In this document: piece after piece, positions 50,077 through 58,302 of the stretch
Position numbering within the stretch: position 1 is the first letter of the stretch
How the letters are laid out: each line of letters opens with the position of its first letter
From: Halostagnicola sp. A-GB9-2
GTDB taxonomy: Archaea > Halobacteriota > Halobacteria > Halobacteriales > Natrialbaceae
Assembly: GCF_030068615.1 (NCBI RefSeq)
Contig: NZ_JASJOC010000006.1
Location: 229,473-293,472 of the forward strand
Length of the DNA: 64,000 nucleotides
Direction of reading: 5' to 3'
Made by a program: the position numbers and the translations under genes
Notes under the pieces: generated by a model
Told to the model about the DNA's origin: nothing
What the model saw: only the letters and a program-made list of their open reading frames with translations
Database searches by the model: none

Positions 50077-50379
50077 TTACTCGTCAGCCGATTCGCCTGC
50101 GTCGGTGCCGACGGTCTCGAGGATCTTCGCTTTCGGAGCGTTCCCGTTGACGCCGTCGTAGGCATCGCTCGCGGCAATCCGCTGTAGCGTCCGATACCTG
50201 AGCCCCTCGAGGAGCTCGCGATCGATGGTACCTGTCTCGGGATCGTCGAGACGCTCGAACTCGTCGCGGAACTTCTCGAGGATGTGCTCGGGCGGCTCGA
50301 CGACGACGTCGCCACGTCGATAAGCGCCGTTCGATCCGGCCCACGTGAGCGTGCCTTTCTCGTTTCTGTAGACTGTCAT
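50077..50379 (-). CDS. small late protein, unknown
   Basis: 100 residues from ATG 50379. MTVYRNEKGTLTWAGSNGAYRRGDVVVEPPEHILEKFRDEFERLD followed by a helical region and acidic tail. It lies between the tail terminator-like gene and the tube gene. No family recognised. Confidence 0.6.
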   Translation of the reverse strand: MTVYRNEKGTLTWAGSNGAYRRGDVVVEPPEHILEKFRDEFERLDDPETGTIDRELLEGLRYRTLQRIAASDAYDGVNGNAPKAKILETVGTDAGESADE

Positions 50380-50383
50380 GGGG

Positions 50384-50869
50384 TTAGTTTCGTGACTGTG
50401 TAAACGCGAATACTCGAGCGGCCGCACGTTCGCCAGCATCCATCGGAGAGTCGAGGACGCCCGACCCGCCACTGCCGCTGTCGACTTGTGCAAGGTGATC
50501 GACACCGAACGACACCGCGGCTCGCTCGGAGATGGCGTCGAGGATGTCCGAAAAGGCTAGATCGGCGCTCGGGCCTGGTCGGTCGCCCTCTATCCAGCCC
50601 GCGGTGATGGTGAGTCCGGCCTCGATCTCGTAGTCGACCGACGTCGGCCGCCCCATTGACATGGAGCCGACGGCCTGGACGTCGACGACCACCAACGCCG
50701 GCGGGATGTTGTCGGGACTTGGTGCCGTCAGCGGTGTTCGGATCCGCTCGGTTGGATCGCCGGGCTCGTTGCCGTCGCCGAGCGTCTCGAGGAGTCGATC
50801 GTCGGTCCGAAGGTCGGTGATGACATCGGCCGTCAGCTCTTTCGTGTTGTCGGAACCGCGCCGGGTCAC
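50384..50869 (-). CDS. tail terminator/completion-like protein
   Basis: 161 residues. KELTADVITDLRTDDRLLETLGDG, PALVVVDVQAVGSMSMGRPTSVDYEIEAGLTITAGWIEGD and LAFSDILDAISERAAV give an alternating helix-strand pattern like tail terminator proteins (gpU/gp17 type). The position between head-completion genes and tail tube fits. Overlaps the upstream gene by four bases. Confidence 0.58.
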   Translation of the reverse strand: MTRRGSDNTKELTADVITDLRTDDRLLETLGDGNEPGDPTERIRTPLTAPSPDNIPPALVVVDVQAVGSMSMGRPTSVDYEIEAGLTITAGWIEGDRPGPSADLAFSDILDAISERAAVSFGVDHLAQVDSGSGGSGVLDSPMDAGERAAARVFAFTQSRN

Positions 50870-51105
50870 TTCGATCCCTCCGGAAGCATGGACTCGGCAC
50901 CGAACGTCGCGTCTCCGATGAGACTCTCGGCGATCGCTTCGCGTTCGGTTCGTTCGTTCTCGGCGGCGAACTTGCGGTAGGCGTCAGCACCCGACCGAGA
51001 GAGGACACGCCGAGCCTTCCGATGGGTCTGGCAGTGTGACAGCCCCGAGCAGTCGGGACACTCTCGTCGCGATCGGCTGAGGTGTTCGCGTGGGTTCATG
51101 GTCAT
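50866..51105 (-). CDS. small Cys/His protein in head-tail connector cluster
   Basis: 79 residues from ATG 51105 (ATGA overlap with the upstream gene). Contains RECPDCSGLSHCQTHRKARRVL, a CxxC ... CxxH zinc-type site, then a helical region. No family recognised; translationally coupled on both sides. Confidence 0.6.
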   Translation of the reverse strand: MTMNPREHLSRSRRECPDCSGLSHCQTHRKARRVLSRSGADAYRKFAAENERTEREAIAESLIGDATFGAESMLPEGSK

Positions 51106-51479
51106 AAGCTCCGGGCGGCAGAGCGCCAGCTCCGGGCGATTCGTTCGACGAGGTCCTTTTCGATCGAGCGCAGCGCCGGCCGGATCATCGGCTGGGCGCT
51201 CATGTAGATCGTTCCGAACTCATTGTAGATTGTGTGCTCGGCACCGCCGATCAGCTCGGCGACGACCTTCGAGGCCATCTTCTCGACCTCTCCGCGGATA
51301 GAACTGCGCATCTCGCCGGTGTCCACGCGAGCTCGAGACTGTGCCTCGTCGACGGCGTCGTCGACCGCCGCCTCGACGTCGTCCTCAACGCTGTCGAAAA
51401 AGTTGTCGCGGAAGGTGCCGAGATCGGCGGCGAACGAGCTGGGATCGTGACCGCTCTCCCAGCTGAAACCCATCGTCAT
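51102..51479 (-). CDS. HK97 gp10-like head-tail connector protein
   Basis: 125 residues. The pattern VDEAQSRARVDTGEMRSSIRGEV ... AELIGGAEHTIYNEFGTIYMSAQPMIRPALRSIEKDL is characteristic of the HK97 gp10/minor capsid family (RVDTGxLRxSI, then YxxEFGT, then PMIRPAL). These proteins complete the neck between head and tail. Coupled to both neighbours by ATGA overlaps. Confidence 0.85.
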   Translation of the reverse strand: MTMGFSWESGHDPSSFAADLGTFRDNFFDSVEDDVEAAVDDAVDEAQSRARVDTGEMRSSIRGEVEKMASKVVAELIGGAEHTIYNEFGTIYMSAQPMIRPALRSIEKDLVERIARSWRSAARSL

Positions 51480-51883
51480 GATGTCACTACCTCGAGTTCG
51501 AGGCGGACTCGCTTCGGAACCTTGCCCTGCGGGCCCGGCACTTCAGAGACGGTCTCGATCGCGCGGCGCCGCGGTTCGCGATCGCCTCGGAGGATGTCGA
51601 CGCGACGGTCGATTCCTGGACGTAGTCGTTCGTCACGCAGGTAGGTGCCATCCTCGGCGATCTCCCCGACGTAGCGCGGGTGGATCGAGCAGACGGCACT
51701 CGAGCGGACGCGTTCGCCGGCGTCCTCGTTGACCGTCGTTTTGCCGTGGGGCGTGTACCGGCCAGGGATCTCCTCGGCGATCACGACCCACTCCTCGACG
51801 GGCTGGGTGCCGCCCATGCCGTCGTCCTCCTCTTCGCCGGTCTCGACGTACGCCGAGACGGTGACGGTAACGTTCTCGTTCAT
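51476..51883 (-). CDS. head-closure protein (gp16-like)
   Basis: 135 residues, mostly beta strands (NVTVTVSAYVETGEEEDDGMGG, EEWVVIAEEIPGRYTP, SSAVCSIHPRYVGEIAEDGTYLRDERL, RVRLELEVVTS). This resembles SPP1 gp16-type head-tail joining proteins, and it lies directly before the gp10-like gene as in other siphoviruses. Confidence 0.62.
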   Translation of the reverse strand: MNENVTVTVSAYVETGEEEDDGMGGTQPVEEWVVIAEEIPGRYTPHGKTTVNEDAGERVRSSAVCSIHPRYVGEIAEDGTYLRDERLRPGIDRRVDILRGDREPRRRAIETVSEVPGPQGKVPKRVRLELEVVTS

Positions 51884-51889
51884 GAGTGG

Positions 51890-52318
51890 CTAGGCGCTCC
51901 GCGAGACGAACCAGAACGGGTCCTCGTCCTCGGGATCGTCGACGGTCGCAGCCCGGTCGGCGAGGATACCGCTGTCGTCCTCCTCGATCGCCTGCTGACC
52001 GAGCGTCGTCCCGCGAAGGCCCTGCTCGCCGAGGTCGCCCTGATAGTTCGCGGTCGAACCGTCGGCGTCGGACTTACGGTTGATCTGCCGGACGTCGTCG
52101 TTCCCGCTGGCGAGGATGTAGTGACCGGCGAGCAGCGCCTCGAGGATCGGGAGCTTCCACTCGGGATTCTCGTCGGCGAGCTCGTTCTCGACGATCGGAT
52201 GCGCTCGCCGGCCGATCCGGCGCTCGAGGTACTCGTCGGTGAGCCCAGTCGGATCCCAGCCTTCGGCGTGGAGCTCGTCGCGGATGTCTTGGATGTCGGC
52301 GTAGTGATCCTCGCTCAT
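51890..52318 (-). CDS. head-tail adaptor (gp15/gp6-like)
   Basis: 142 residues. DIQDIRDELHAEGWDPTGLTDEYLERRIGRRAHPIVENEL and ILEALLAGHYILAS form a helical bundle like connector proteins that bind under the portal. The position after the capsid gene supports this. Confidence 0.65.
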   Translation of the reverse strand: MSEDHYADIQDIRDELHAEGWDPTGLTDEYLERRIGRRAHPIVENELADENPEWKLPILEALLAGHYILASGNDDVRQINRKSDADGSTANYQGDLGEQGLRGTTLGQQAIEEDDSGILADRAATVDDPEDEDPFWFVSRSA

Positions 52319-52324
52319 CGTGGG

Positions 52325-52660
52325 TTACTCCTCGATACCGAACTCGTGAGTGCGTTCGACGATCGCGTCCTGGACGGTCGAGCGGTCGTCGACGTTCTCG
52401 AGATCATCGAGATACTCGTCGGCCTCGCCGGCTTCGACGGCGTCGACGGCATCCTGATAGCCGCTGTCAGCGAGGTCAAGCGCGCGCTCGTCGATCTCGT
52501 CCTCGTCCTCAGAGTCGTCGGCTTCGTCAGGCGGGTCTTCCCAGCCGCGGGCCCGGAACCCTTCCTCGAGGTTGTCGGGAACGTCGTGGACACCTGGGCC
52601 AGAGTAGTGCTCGTTAGGCCCGAGAAAGGTTGTCGACCGGGGCCAATAGAGTTCGACCAT
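52325..52660 (-). CDS. small late acidic protein
   Basis: 111 residues. Starts MVELYWPRSTTFLGPNEHYSGPGVHDVPDNLEEGFRARGWEDPP, then an Asp/Glu-rich helical part with coiled-coil-like sequence (AVDAVEAGEADEYLDDLENVDD). It resembles small head proteins found after the capsid gene in haloviruses, but no family is recognised. Confidence 0.6.
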   Translation of the reverse strand: MVELYWPRSTTFLGPNEHYSGPGVHDVPDNLEEGFRARGWEDPPDEADDSEDEDEIDERALDLADSGYQDAVDAVEAGEADEYLDDLENVDDRSTVQDAIVERTHEFGIEE

Positions 52661-52667
52661 CTGCCCG

Positions 52668-53801
52668 TTACACCTGCATTACCGCCCAGTTCTCGGGGCG
52701 GCGCAAGTGGAAGCCGAGGTCCTGTTTCGAGGCCATGAAGGTCGCGATCGGGTCGTCGTTGTTCCACATCTGCGTGAGGAATCCGCGTTCCTCGTCGATG
52801 CTGATCGAGGAGGTGATCGGTGCCCCATCGGCCATCTTGGTGAGCTTCTCGAGGAACCACGGCATGAATGCCGACTCGACACCGGGCGTTCCGATGATGA
52901 CGTTTCGGTTCTTCTCGCCCGTGTCCGGATCGTACGGCTCAAGGATGTTGTCCATCGCCGCATCACTGGCCTTTTCGACGACGTTGTCGTCCTCGTCGAT
53001 CAGCTCGCCGTTGTTGTTAGTCCGCGGGACCTGGACCGCGACCTCACGAATCCCGGAGATGTCGTCGGCCATGAGCCCGGCGACGTCCGCGGTGTTGAGC
53101 GTCGCATCTCGAGTGGCCCCGAGCCGGTTACGTAGCGACTCGTTGAGTCGCATGTCTCGGATAGTGTTCGGACCGACGAACATCGGCGGGCGGTTCTCGT
53201 TGCCCATGAACCGGCCCTGCGTCTTGATGTTGTGAGCGACGTCGAGGACGTTCCGGTAGGGATCCGAGGCCTCGTAGTCATCCCACGTGTCGTAGTTCGT
53301 GTATGCGTTGTCCGCGTCCGCAATCTCCGAGTGCGGATCGTCCCCGTTAGGGCCGATCAGGCCTTCGATGTTCTCGTCGCCGCGCCAGGTGACGATCTCG
53401 CGGCGAACGAACGTCTCCGCGTTGAGGTAGCTGGCGCCGTAGTTGAACAGCGAGAACGGCGCGTTGGCCGAATCGAGCTCGACCTCAACCTCCTTTTTCG
53501 GGTTGATCTTCCGCTTGTAGGAGTGGGTCTCGTAGGTGTTCTTGCCCGGCAGTTCGAGTGCGCCCATCGGCGACTCGGCGTCGGGGGCGGCCGCCGGCAT
53601 CCCACCGGAGACGCCGCCGAATGTGTAGTACCCCTCTTCGGGGGCGTTCATGTTCACCATCGGGAACACGGTGAGGGCGCTTGCGTAGCCCTCGCCGTCG
53701 CCGACGTTGATTCGATCCATCTGGTTGATGGTCTCGACCATCGTGTTCCGCAGCACTTCGGGGGTCAGACCATCGACGTTCTGAAAGGTAACTCGCGACA
53801 T
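52668..53801 (-). CDS. major capsid protein, HK97 fold
   Basis: 377 residues. The N-terminal part TPEVLRNTMVETINQMDRINVGDGEGYASALTVFPMV leads into a long loop and spine. KINPKKEVEVELDSANAPFSLFNYGASYLNAETFVRREIVTWRGDENIEGLIG is typical of HK97-type capsid proteins (NAETFVRREI ... GDENIEGLIG). The A-domain follows (VGPNTIRDMRLNE, VIIGTPGVESAFMPWFLEK), and the end is ATFMASKQDLGFHLRRPENWAVMQV. It forms the icosahedral shell. Position after the decoration-like and protease-scaffold genes is canonical. Confidence 0.88.
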   Translation of the reverse strand: MSRVTFQNVDGLTPEVLRNTMVETINQMDRINVGDGEGYASALTVFPMVNMNAPEEGYYTFGGVSGGMPAAAPDAESPMGALELPGKNTYETHSYKRKINPKKEVEVELDSANAPFSLFNYGASYLNAETFVRREIVTWRGDENIEGLIGPNGDDPHSEIADADNAYTNYDTWDDYEASDPYRNVLDVAHNIKTQGRFMGNENRPPMFVGPNTIRDMRLNESLRNRLGATRDATLNTADVAGLMADDISGIREVAVQVPRTNNNGELIDEDDNVVEKASDAAMDNILEPYDPDTGEKNRNVIIGTPGVESAFMPWFLEKLTKMADGAPITSSISIDEERGFLTQMWNNDDPIATFMASKQDLGFHLRRPENWAVMQV

Positions 53802-53821
53802 GTGTGATCAGTATCTCGTTG

Positions 53822-54280
53822 TTAGTTCTGGCGCAGAACCGCGACCTTGCCCGTGGTGTAGTTCCCCTTGGAAATCGTCGTCCAGACCGGCCCGACGATC
53901 ATGTCCGCGGTGTCGGCCTCGTCGTCGAAGGCCCGGACACCGCCGCCGGCGTCGGAGACGACATCGTCGCCCGGCGAGAGGTCCTCGCCATCGGAGGGGT
54001 TGGTCCAATCGACAGGCGAGCGTGGGATGACCGACGCCTCGCCGATCGTCTCGCCGGCCTCGTAGGTGGCGTCCTCGTCGTAGTCTCGAGGCAGACGCGT
54101 GATCGTCCCGACGCCTGCGCCGGCGTTCTCGACGACCGAAACCTCTGCGTGCTGGGAGTTCTCGCCGACGATCTCGACGAAGTCGTTCAGCTCGGGGACG
54201 TTGCCCGCCGAGTCAGCGACCAGCGTGACCGTAAGCGGCTGCTCGCCGGGTTCGAAGAGCGTGAAGTCACCAGACACCAT
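53822..54280 (-). CDS. capsid decoration-like protein
   Basis: 152 residues, beta-rich and Gly-rich (VSGDFTLFEPGEQPLTVTLVADSAGN, ATYEAGETIGEASVIPRSP, WTTISKGNYTTGKVAVLRQN). Size and place between the scaffold and capsid genes match head decoration proteins that stabilise HK97-type shells. Coupled to the upstream gene by TGATG. Confidence 0.65.
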   Translation of the reverse strand: MVSGDFTLFEPGEQPLTVTLVADSAGNVPELNDFVEIVGENSQHAEVSVVENAGAGVGTITRLPRDYDEDATYEAGETIGEASVIPRSPVDWTNPSDGEDLSPGDDVVSDAGGGVRAFDDEADTADMIVGPVWTTISKGNYTTGKVAVLRQN

Positions 54281-55926
54281 CAGTTCCCACCTCCGTTAGC
54301 CGAGTCGATTGCCGTGCGGAGCGATGACTCGCTGCCGTACTGTGCGGGGTCGACGTCGTGCTCGCGCTTGAGGTACTCCCGGCGGGAGATGTCCTCTCCG
54401 TTGATGCGCTGGATGTCTCGAGCCGACAGGACGCTCCCGGCGAGCTGCTCGACCTCCTCGGGATTGTAGTCGTCGACGGGGCCGTCTTCCTCCTCGCCCT
54501 TACCGCGGGGGTCGAGCGGCGCCGCGAGCTGCTCCTCGATCTGCTCGGTGTAGGACTCGTCGGAGTCCCGATCGAGCTCGAGGTCGTCATCAGACTCGGC
54601 CGCCATCTCGGCAAGCGCGTCGAGATCTTTGTCCGACTCGACGAGCGTCTCCGCGGCGGGATCGTTGCCACCGGTCGCCCGGAGGGCATACCGCTGGCGC
54701 ATGTGCCGTGTGTCGTCCCGGAGGTCGTCGATCGTGTCCTCCTTTTCCTGTACTTCGCTTTCGGCCGCGGCGAGCTGTTCCTCGAGGTCCTTCTTGTCTG
54801 ACTCGAGCTCGTTGCGCTCGCTCCGGACCTCGGCTAGCTGTTCCTTGAGTTCGTCGTCGTTTTTGGATCCCATGTGTGTTGGATCATCGTCGTCCGCAGG
54901 GGATTCCGCCCCCATCGTTTCGTTCGATTCAGCCGTTTCTGCGAGGTACTCGGCGTCGCCCTCCGGATCCGCGACCCGGACGACCGCGCCGTTCATCACG
55001 TGCCGACCGTCGATCTCGATCGGGTCGCCGGCGCCGTCGTCGGCTTCCCGGAGGAGTGCATGGAGCGTCTGGGACTGGTTGAGCGGCTCCTCGAGCGGGA
55101 GCGTGATCGAACCCTCACTCCGCTCGGCCGGGAAGGGGCCGAGCTCGGCGATCGTCTCGCCGAGTGATGGGTCGGGCTCCTCGAGGACGTCGCCCTCGGG
55201 GTGGATCGAGACGTAGTAATCGGCCTCGGAGTAGTACGCACCCGAGACCGAGACGGCGTCGCCGGCGACCAGCTGATCGTAGAAGTCGACCCAGCCGTCC
55301 GGCGGCGCCGGTACGACAGCGTCGGCGTGCTGTTCCTGGACGTCCGGCGCGTCGGGGTTGTAGCCCAGCGCCTCGGCTGTCTCCGGCTCGAGGTCGATCG
55401 AGGCGTTCGATGCGCCACGCTCGACGACGGTCACTCGAGGGAGTCCGAGGACCTCCTCGACGGGCTTGCCGCCGCGATCGGCGTCAAACTCTCCGAGACG
55501 TCGAAGCCAGTCGCCGGAGACATCCAGAAGATCGAGCTCGATGCGATCGGCGATTCCCTCGTCGGCGAGTTGTGCCTTGCCGACGGGCCCAACGCCGTCC
55601 TCGTACTCCCACTCCTCGACTTTCCCGAGGACGTCGTCAGCACCAACCTGCTCGTCGAAGCCGTAGTGTGGGTTCTTCCCGGCGCGGCCTTTGACGATCG
55701 TCGAGCCATCTAGAGCACCGCTTTCAACGGCCTCTTTCATCGGCTCGGGATCCCAGATCGCGACCTCGTCGTCCTCGGATCCGGGTCGGTGTCCGACCGT
55801 CCGTTCACCCTCTGGAATCGGGTTGATCCGGACGGTCGTTCCAGAGTCCGATGGTTCGGCGACGGCCGCACCGCCGCTTTCAGCCGCCGCTAACTGTTCT
55901 CGAAGTTCGTTTTCGTGTGGTGTCAT
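54280..55926 (-). CDS. prohead protease-scaffold fusion protein
   Basis: 548 residues from ATG 55926. N-terminal region: VGHRPGSEDDEVAIWDPEPMKEAVESGALDGSTIVKGRAG and LLDVSGDWLRRLGEFDADRGGKPVEEVLGLPRVTVVERGASN resemble the prohead protease of tailed viruses, although I could not place a certain catalytic His/Ser pair. From about residue 345 the protein becomes a long charged coiled coil (ELKEQLAEVRSERNELESDKKDLEEQLAAAESEVQEKEDTI), the form expected of an internal scaffold. Such fusions allow the scaffold to be removed on maturation. Overlaps the Mu-F-like gene by four bases. Confidence 0.72.
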   Translation of the reverse strand: MTPHENELREQLAAAESGGAAVAEPSDSGTTVRINPIPEGERTVGHRPGSEDDEVAIWDPEPMKEAVESGALDGSTIVKGRAGKNPHYGFDEQVGADDVLGKVEEWEYEDGVGPVGKAQLADEGIADRIELDLLDVSGDWLRRLGEFDADRGGKPVEEVLGLPRVTVVERGASNASIDLEPETAEALGYNPDAPDVQEQHADAVVPAPPDGWVDFYDQLVAGDAVSVSGAYYSEADYYVSIHPEGDVLEEPDPSLGETIAELGPFPAERSEGSITLPLEEPLNQSQTLHALLREADDGAGDPIEIDGRHVMNGAVVRVADPEGDAEYLAETAESNETMGAESPADDDDPTHMGSKNDDELKEQLAEVRSERNELESDKKDLEEQLAAAESEVQEKEDTIDDLRDDTRHMRQRYALRATGGNDPAAETLVESDKDLDALAEMAAESDDDLELDRDSDESYTEQIEEQLAAPLDPRGKGEEEDGPVDDYNPEEVEQLAGSVLSARDIQRINGEDISRREYLKREHDVDPAQYGSESSLRTAIDSANGGGN

Positions 55927-56762
55927 ATTTGTGCGATGATGAAACGGCACCTGCAGTAGTTGTGAGTGTCATCGACCGGTTTCGGGGCGTTCCCGCTCCG
56001 GACGTCACTCACTTTGTAGGCGTTGCCATGCAGCGCCCGGCACTGATCGCAGGTCGCCTCGTCGAGAACCGCTGCCCACTCCTGGAGTGGTTCGCCGTCG
56101 ATCGTGATGTCTGTCTCAACGTCGACACCGATCTCTTCGATGCCGAGTTCGTGAGCGCGTTCGACAACTGCGTCGTTGACGATCCGCGTGCCGTAGGAGT
56201 GGGTCAGGTTCTTCGTCCGGCTCTCGCCGACCTTTCTAACGCGGTCTTTCAGTGTCGAGAGCGTGGCCGCCAGCGTTGCGCCGGCGCCGACAGCGTCCCG
56301 GTACTCTCGAGTTGCCTGGCGCTCGGTCTCGCGAGCGACGTCCTCGAGCTCCTGATAGACCTCGACGTACTCGGCCCGGAGCCTCTCCTGATGGAGTTCG
56401 CTCGAAGCGACGTCCTCCGGGGGGACGTCCGGAATGTCCGCGCCGGCTTGGCGGATGTCCTCGTCGGCAAGCCGGAGGCCGGTTCGGTAGAACTCCTCGA
56501 CGTAGTCGGCGGTGTAGTGGGCGCCGTTTCGAACCGCGCGCTGTGGGAGCGGTTCGACGACCTCGTCCTCGAGTTGCTGTTCGAACCACTCGCGGAAGTC
56601 GGCCGTCTGGAGCGACTCCTCGACGTCGTTCTGGGGGCGGAACTCCGACCCACCGCGGAGCTCGTCGTTGAGGTTGCCGATGATCGACTCGTAGCGAGAG
56701 TTGAATCGGCCCGTCCAACGTCGACGTCGGTTCTTCGACTGCGTGGGATCTTCGGACGGCAT
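55923..56762 (-). CDS. Mu-F/SPP1 gp7-like head morphogenesis protein
   Basis: 279 residues. The C-terminal part has EAWAVLDEAT-like sequence EWAAVLDEATCDQCRALHGNAYKVSD ... DDTHNYCRCRFIIA, the Cys/His pattern (CDQC ... H.YCRCR) that defines the Mu-F minor head protein domain. The helical N-terminal region contacts the portal. These proteins are minor components of the head, often ejected with DNA. It lies directly after the portal gene, sharing one base (TGATG). Confidence 0.88.
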   Translation of the reverse strand: MPSEDPTQSKNRRRRWTGRFNSRYESIIGNLNDELRGGSEFRPQNDVEESLQTADFREWFEQQLEDEVVEPLPQRAVRNGAHYTADYVEEFYRTGLRLADEDIRQAGADIPDVPPEDVASSELHQERLRAEYVEVYQELEDVARETERQATREYRDAVGAGATLAATLSTLKDRVRKVGESRTKNLTHSYGTRIVNDAVVERAHELGIEEIGVDVETDITIDGEPLQEWAAVLDEATCDQCRALHGNAYKVSDVRSGNAPKPVDDTHNYCRCRFIIAQI

Positions 56763-58300
56763 TACTCGTCGTCATCCTCTTCGAGCTCGTCCTCGTCACC
56801 GGCCTCCTCGTCCGATTCATCGTTCTCGGCCTGTGCTTGGGCGACGATCTCCTGGGCGCGCTCGACAGCCGCGTCGTCGATCTCATCCTCCCACTCCTCG
56901 CGGTTCATGCCAACGTAGTGGTAGAAGAGCTCTTTCGAGAACGACGAAGGCCACTCGTTGTGCGCCCGCACGAGGTTGAGCAGTCGTTCCGGATCGAAGT
57001 CACCACGCAGGAGCGGGTTGTCCTCTTTGGGTTGCTCGATCCGCCAGCGAACGTCGCCTTCGTAGCTGCCGCCGGCGAGTTCGTCGGCTTTCTCTTCGAA
57101 TAGCGGCTCCCACTTGCTCTCGAGGTAGCGCCGTTCATCGTCGATGTTGAGATCGTCGCGGCGCTCGAGGGGCTCAATCACCCACTGGTTGATGTCCTGA
57201 GCGTAGGCGACCATCGGCTTCGAGACCGGCATGACCGAGAAGATCTCCTCGATCTCGTCCATGATCGCATCGCCGACATCGGGGATGTCCGGCGAGACTT
57301 CCTCGACGTTGACCTGATGGTTGACGTAGTCGGTTCGGCCGACGCGAGAGCTCGAGGACTCGTCGTCCTGGTCCTTCGGACCCTCTTTGGCCTGGAGGTT
57401 GCCATCATCGTGCGCATCGGCGAGGTCTTGTGCCTGGTCTTGGGTCGCCCCCTCGAGGCCGTAGATCAGATGCGGCCAGCCGGTGAGCCGGATCGACGCA
57501 CCACGGTCGCGTTTGATCTTCCGGAGGCGGCGGATGTTCTCGCGGATCGCCCGCCAGATCATCTGCCCCCAGGCGCGGCCTTCGGGGACGTTGTAGGCGA
57601 GCTTGATGATCTCGTCCTCGGCGAACGCGATCTCGTCTTTGGTCGCGTGCCCGTCGTACTGGACGTACGCCGCCGACTTTGCGTCCGGCGTCGTCGGGTG
57701 ATCGCCTTCGACGTCGTCGTTCGGTTGGACGACGAGGTTCTGGTCCTCGCGCTTGTAGATGCTCATCGTCGACGGGTCGAGCATCATCACGCCACCGAGC
57801 TCGCTTTCTCTCGAGCGGACTTTCTCGACGAAGAGCGTTCCCTTCGACCGGCGGTGCGAGGGGCACTTCGAGACGATCTGCATGATGTCCTGACCAGACT
57901 CGCCAGCGTGGATTGCGCAGTTCTTTCCCCACATCTCGAGCGCGTCGGTCATGTCCTCGTCTTTCTCGCCGCCGATCTCGGCGGTGATCGACCAGCCCGG
58001 TTCGGAAACCGAGAGGTCGAACATGGAGAGGGCGGCCTGTCCGAGTGCGAACTCGACGTAGAACTCTCGGTGGTACTCCTCGATGACATCTGGAGCTTTC
58101 TCGACGTCGGTCGACACCGACGGTCGAGAGTATCGAGGACGTGGATCGGCCTCGTCGCGACGGGTTCGCGAGACGACGTAACTTCCGGCGTCTTGTCGCG
58201 ACTCGCCGCGGGGCTCGAGGTCTTCGGCGTGTTGCTCCTGGATTTCGTCGTCGTCATCGGTGCCGCTATCGGGGCGTGAAAGTAGGTCTCGAAGTTGCAT
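56762..58300 (-). CDS. portal protein
   Basis: 512 residues. FVEKVRSRESELGGVMMLDPSTMSIYKREDQNLV, YVQYDGHATKDEIAFAEDEIIKLAYNVPEGRAWGQMIWRAIRENIRRLRKIKRDRGASIRLTGWPHLIYG is the clip/stem region of haloviral portal proteins. The C-terminal half contains EEIFSVMPVSKPMVAYAQDINQWVIEPLERRDDLNI (wing and crown helices) and an acidic tail. The portal forms the dodecameric DNA gate. Genomic place between large terminase and Mu-F-like gene is canonical. Confidence 0.9.
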   Translation of the reverse strand: MQLRDLLSRPDSGTDDDDEIQEQHAEDLEPRGESRQDAGSYVVSRTRRDEADPRPRYSRPSVSTDVEKAPDVIEEYHREFYVEFALGQAALSMFDLSVSEPGWSITAEIGGEKDEDMTDALEMWGKNCAIHAGESGQDIMQIVSKCPSHRRSKGTLFVEKVRSRESELGGVMMLDPSTMSIYKREDQNLVVQPNDDVEGDHPTTPDAKSAAYVQYDGHATKDEIAFAEDEIIKLAYNVPEGRAWGQMIWRAIRENIRRLRKIKRDRGASIRLTGWPHLIYGLEGATQDQAQDLADAHDDGNLQAKEGPKDQDDESSSSRVGRTDYVNHQVNVEEVSPDIPDVGDAIMDEIEEIFSVMPVSKPMVAYAQDINQWVIEPLERRDDLNIDDERRYLESKWEPLFEEKADELAGGSYEGDVRWRIEQPKEDNPLLRGDFDPERLLNLVRAHNEWPSSFSKELFYHYVGMNREEWEDEIDDAAVERAQEIVAQAQAENDESDEEAGDEDELEEDDDE

Positions 58301-58302
58301 GA

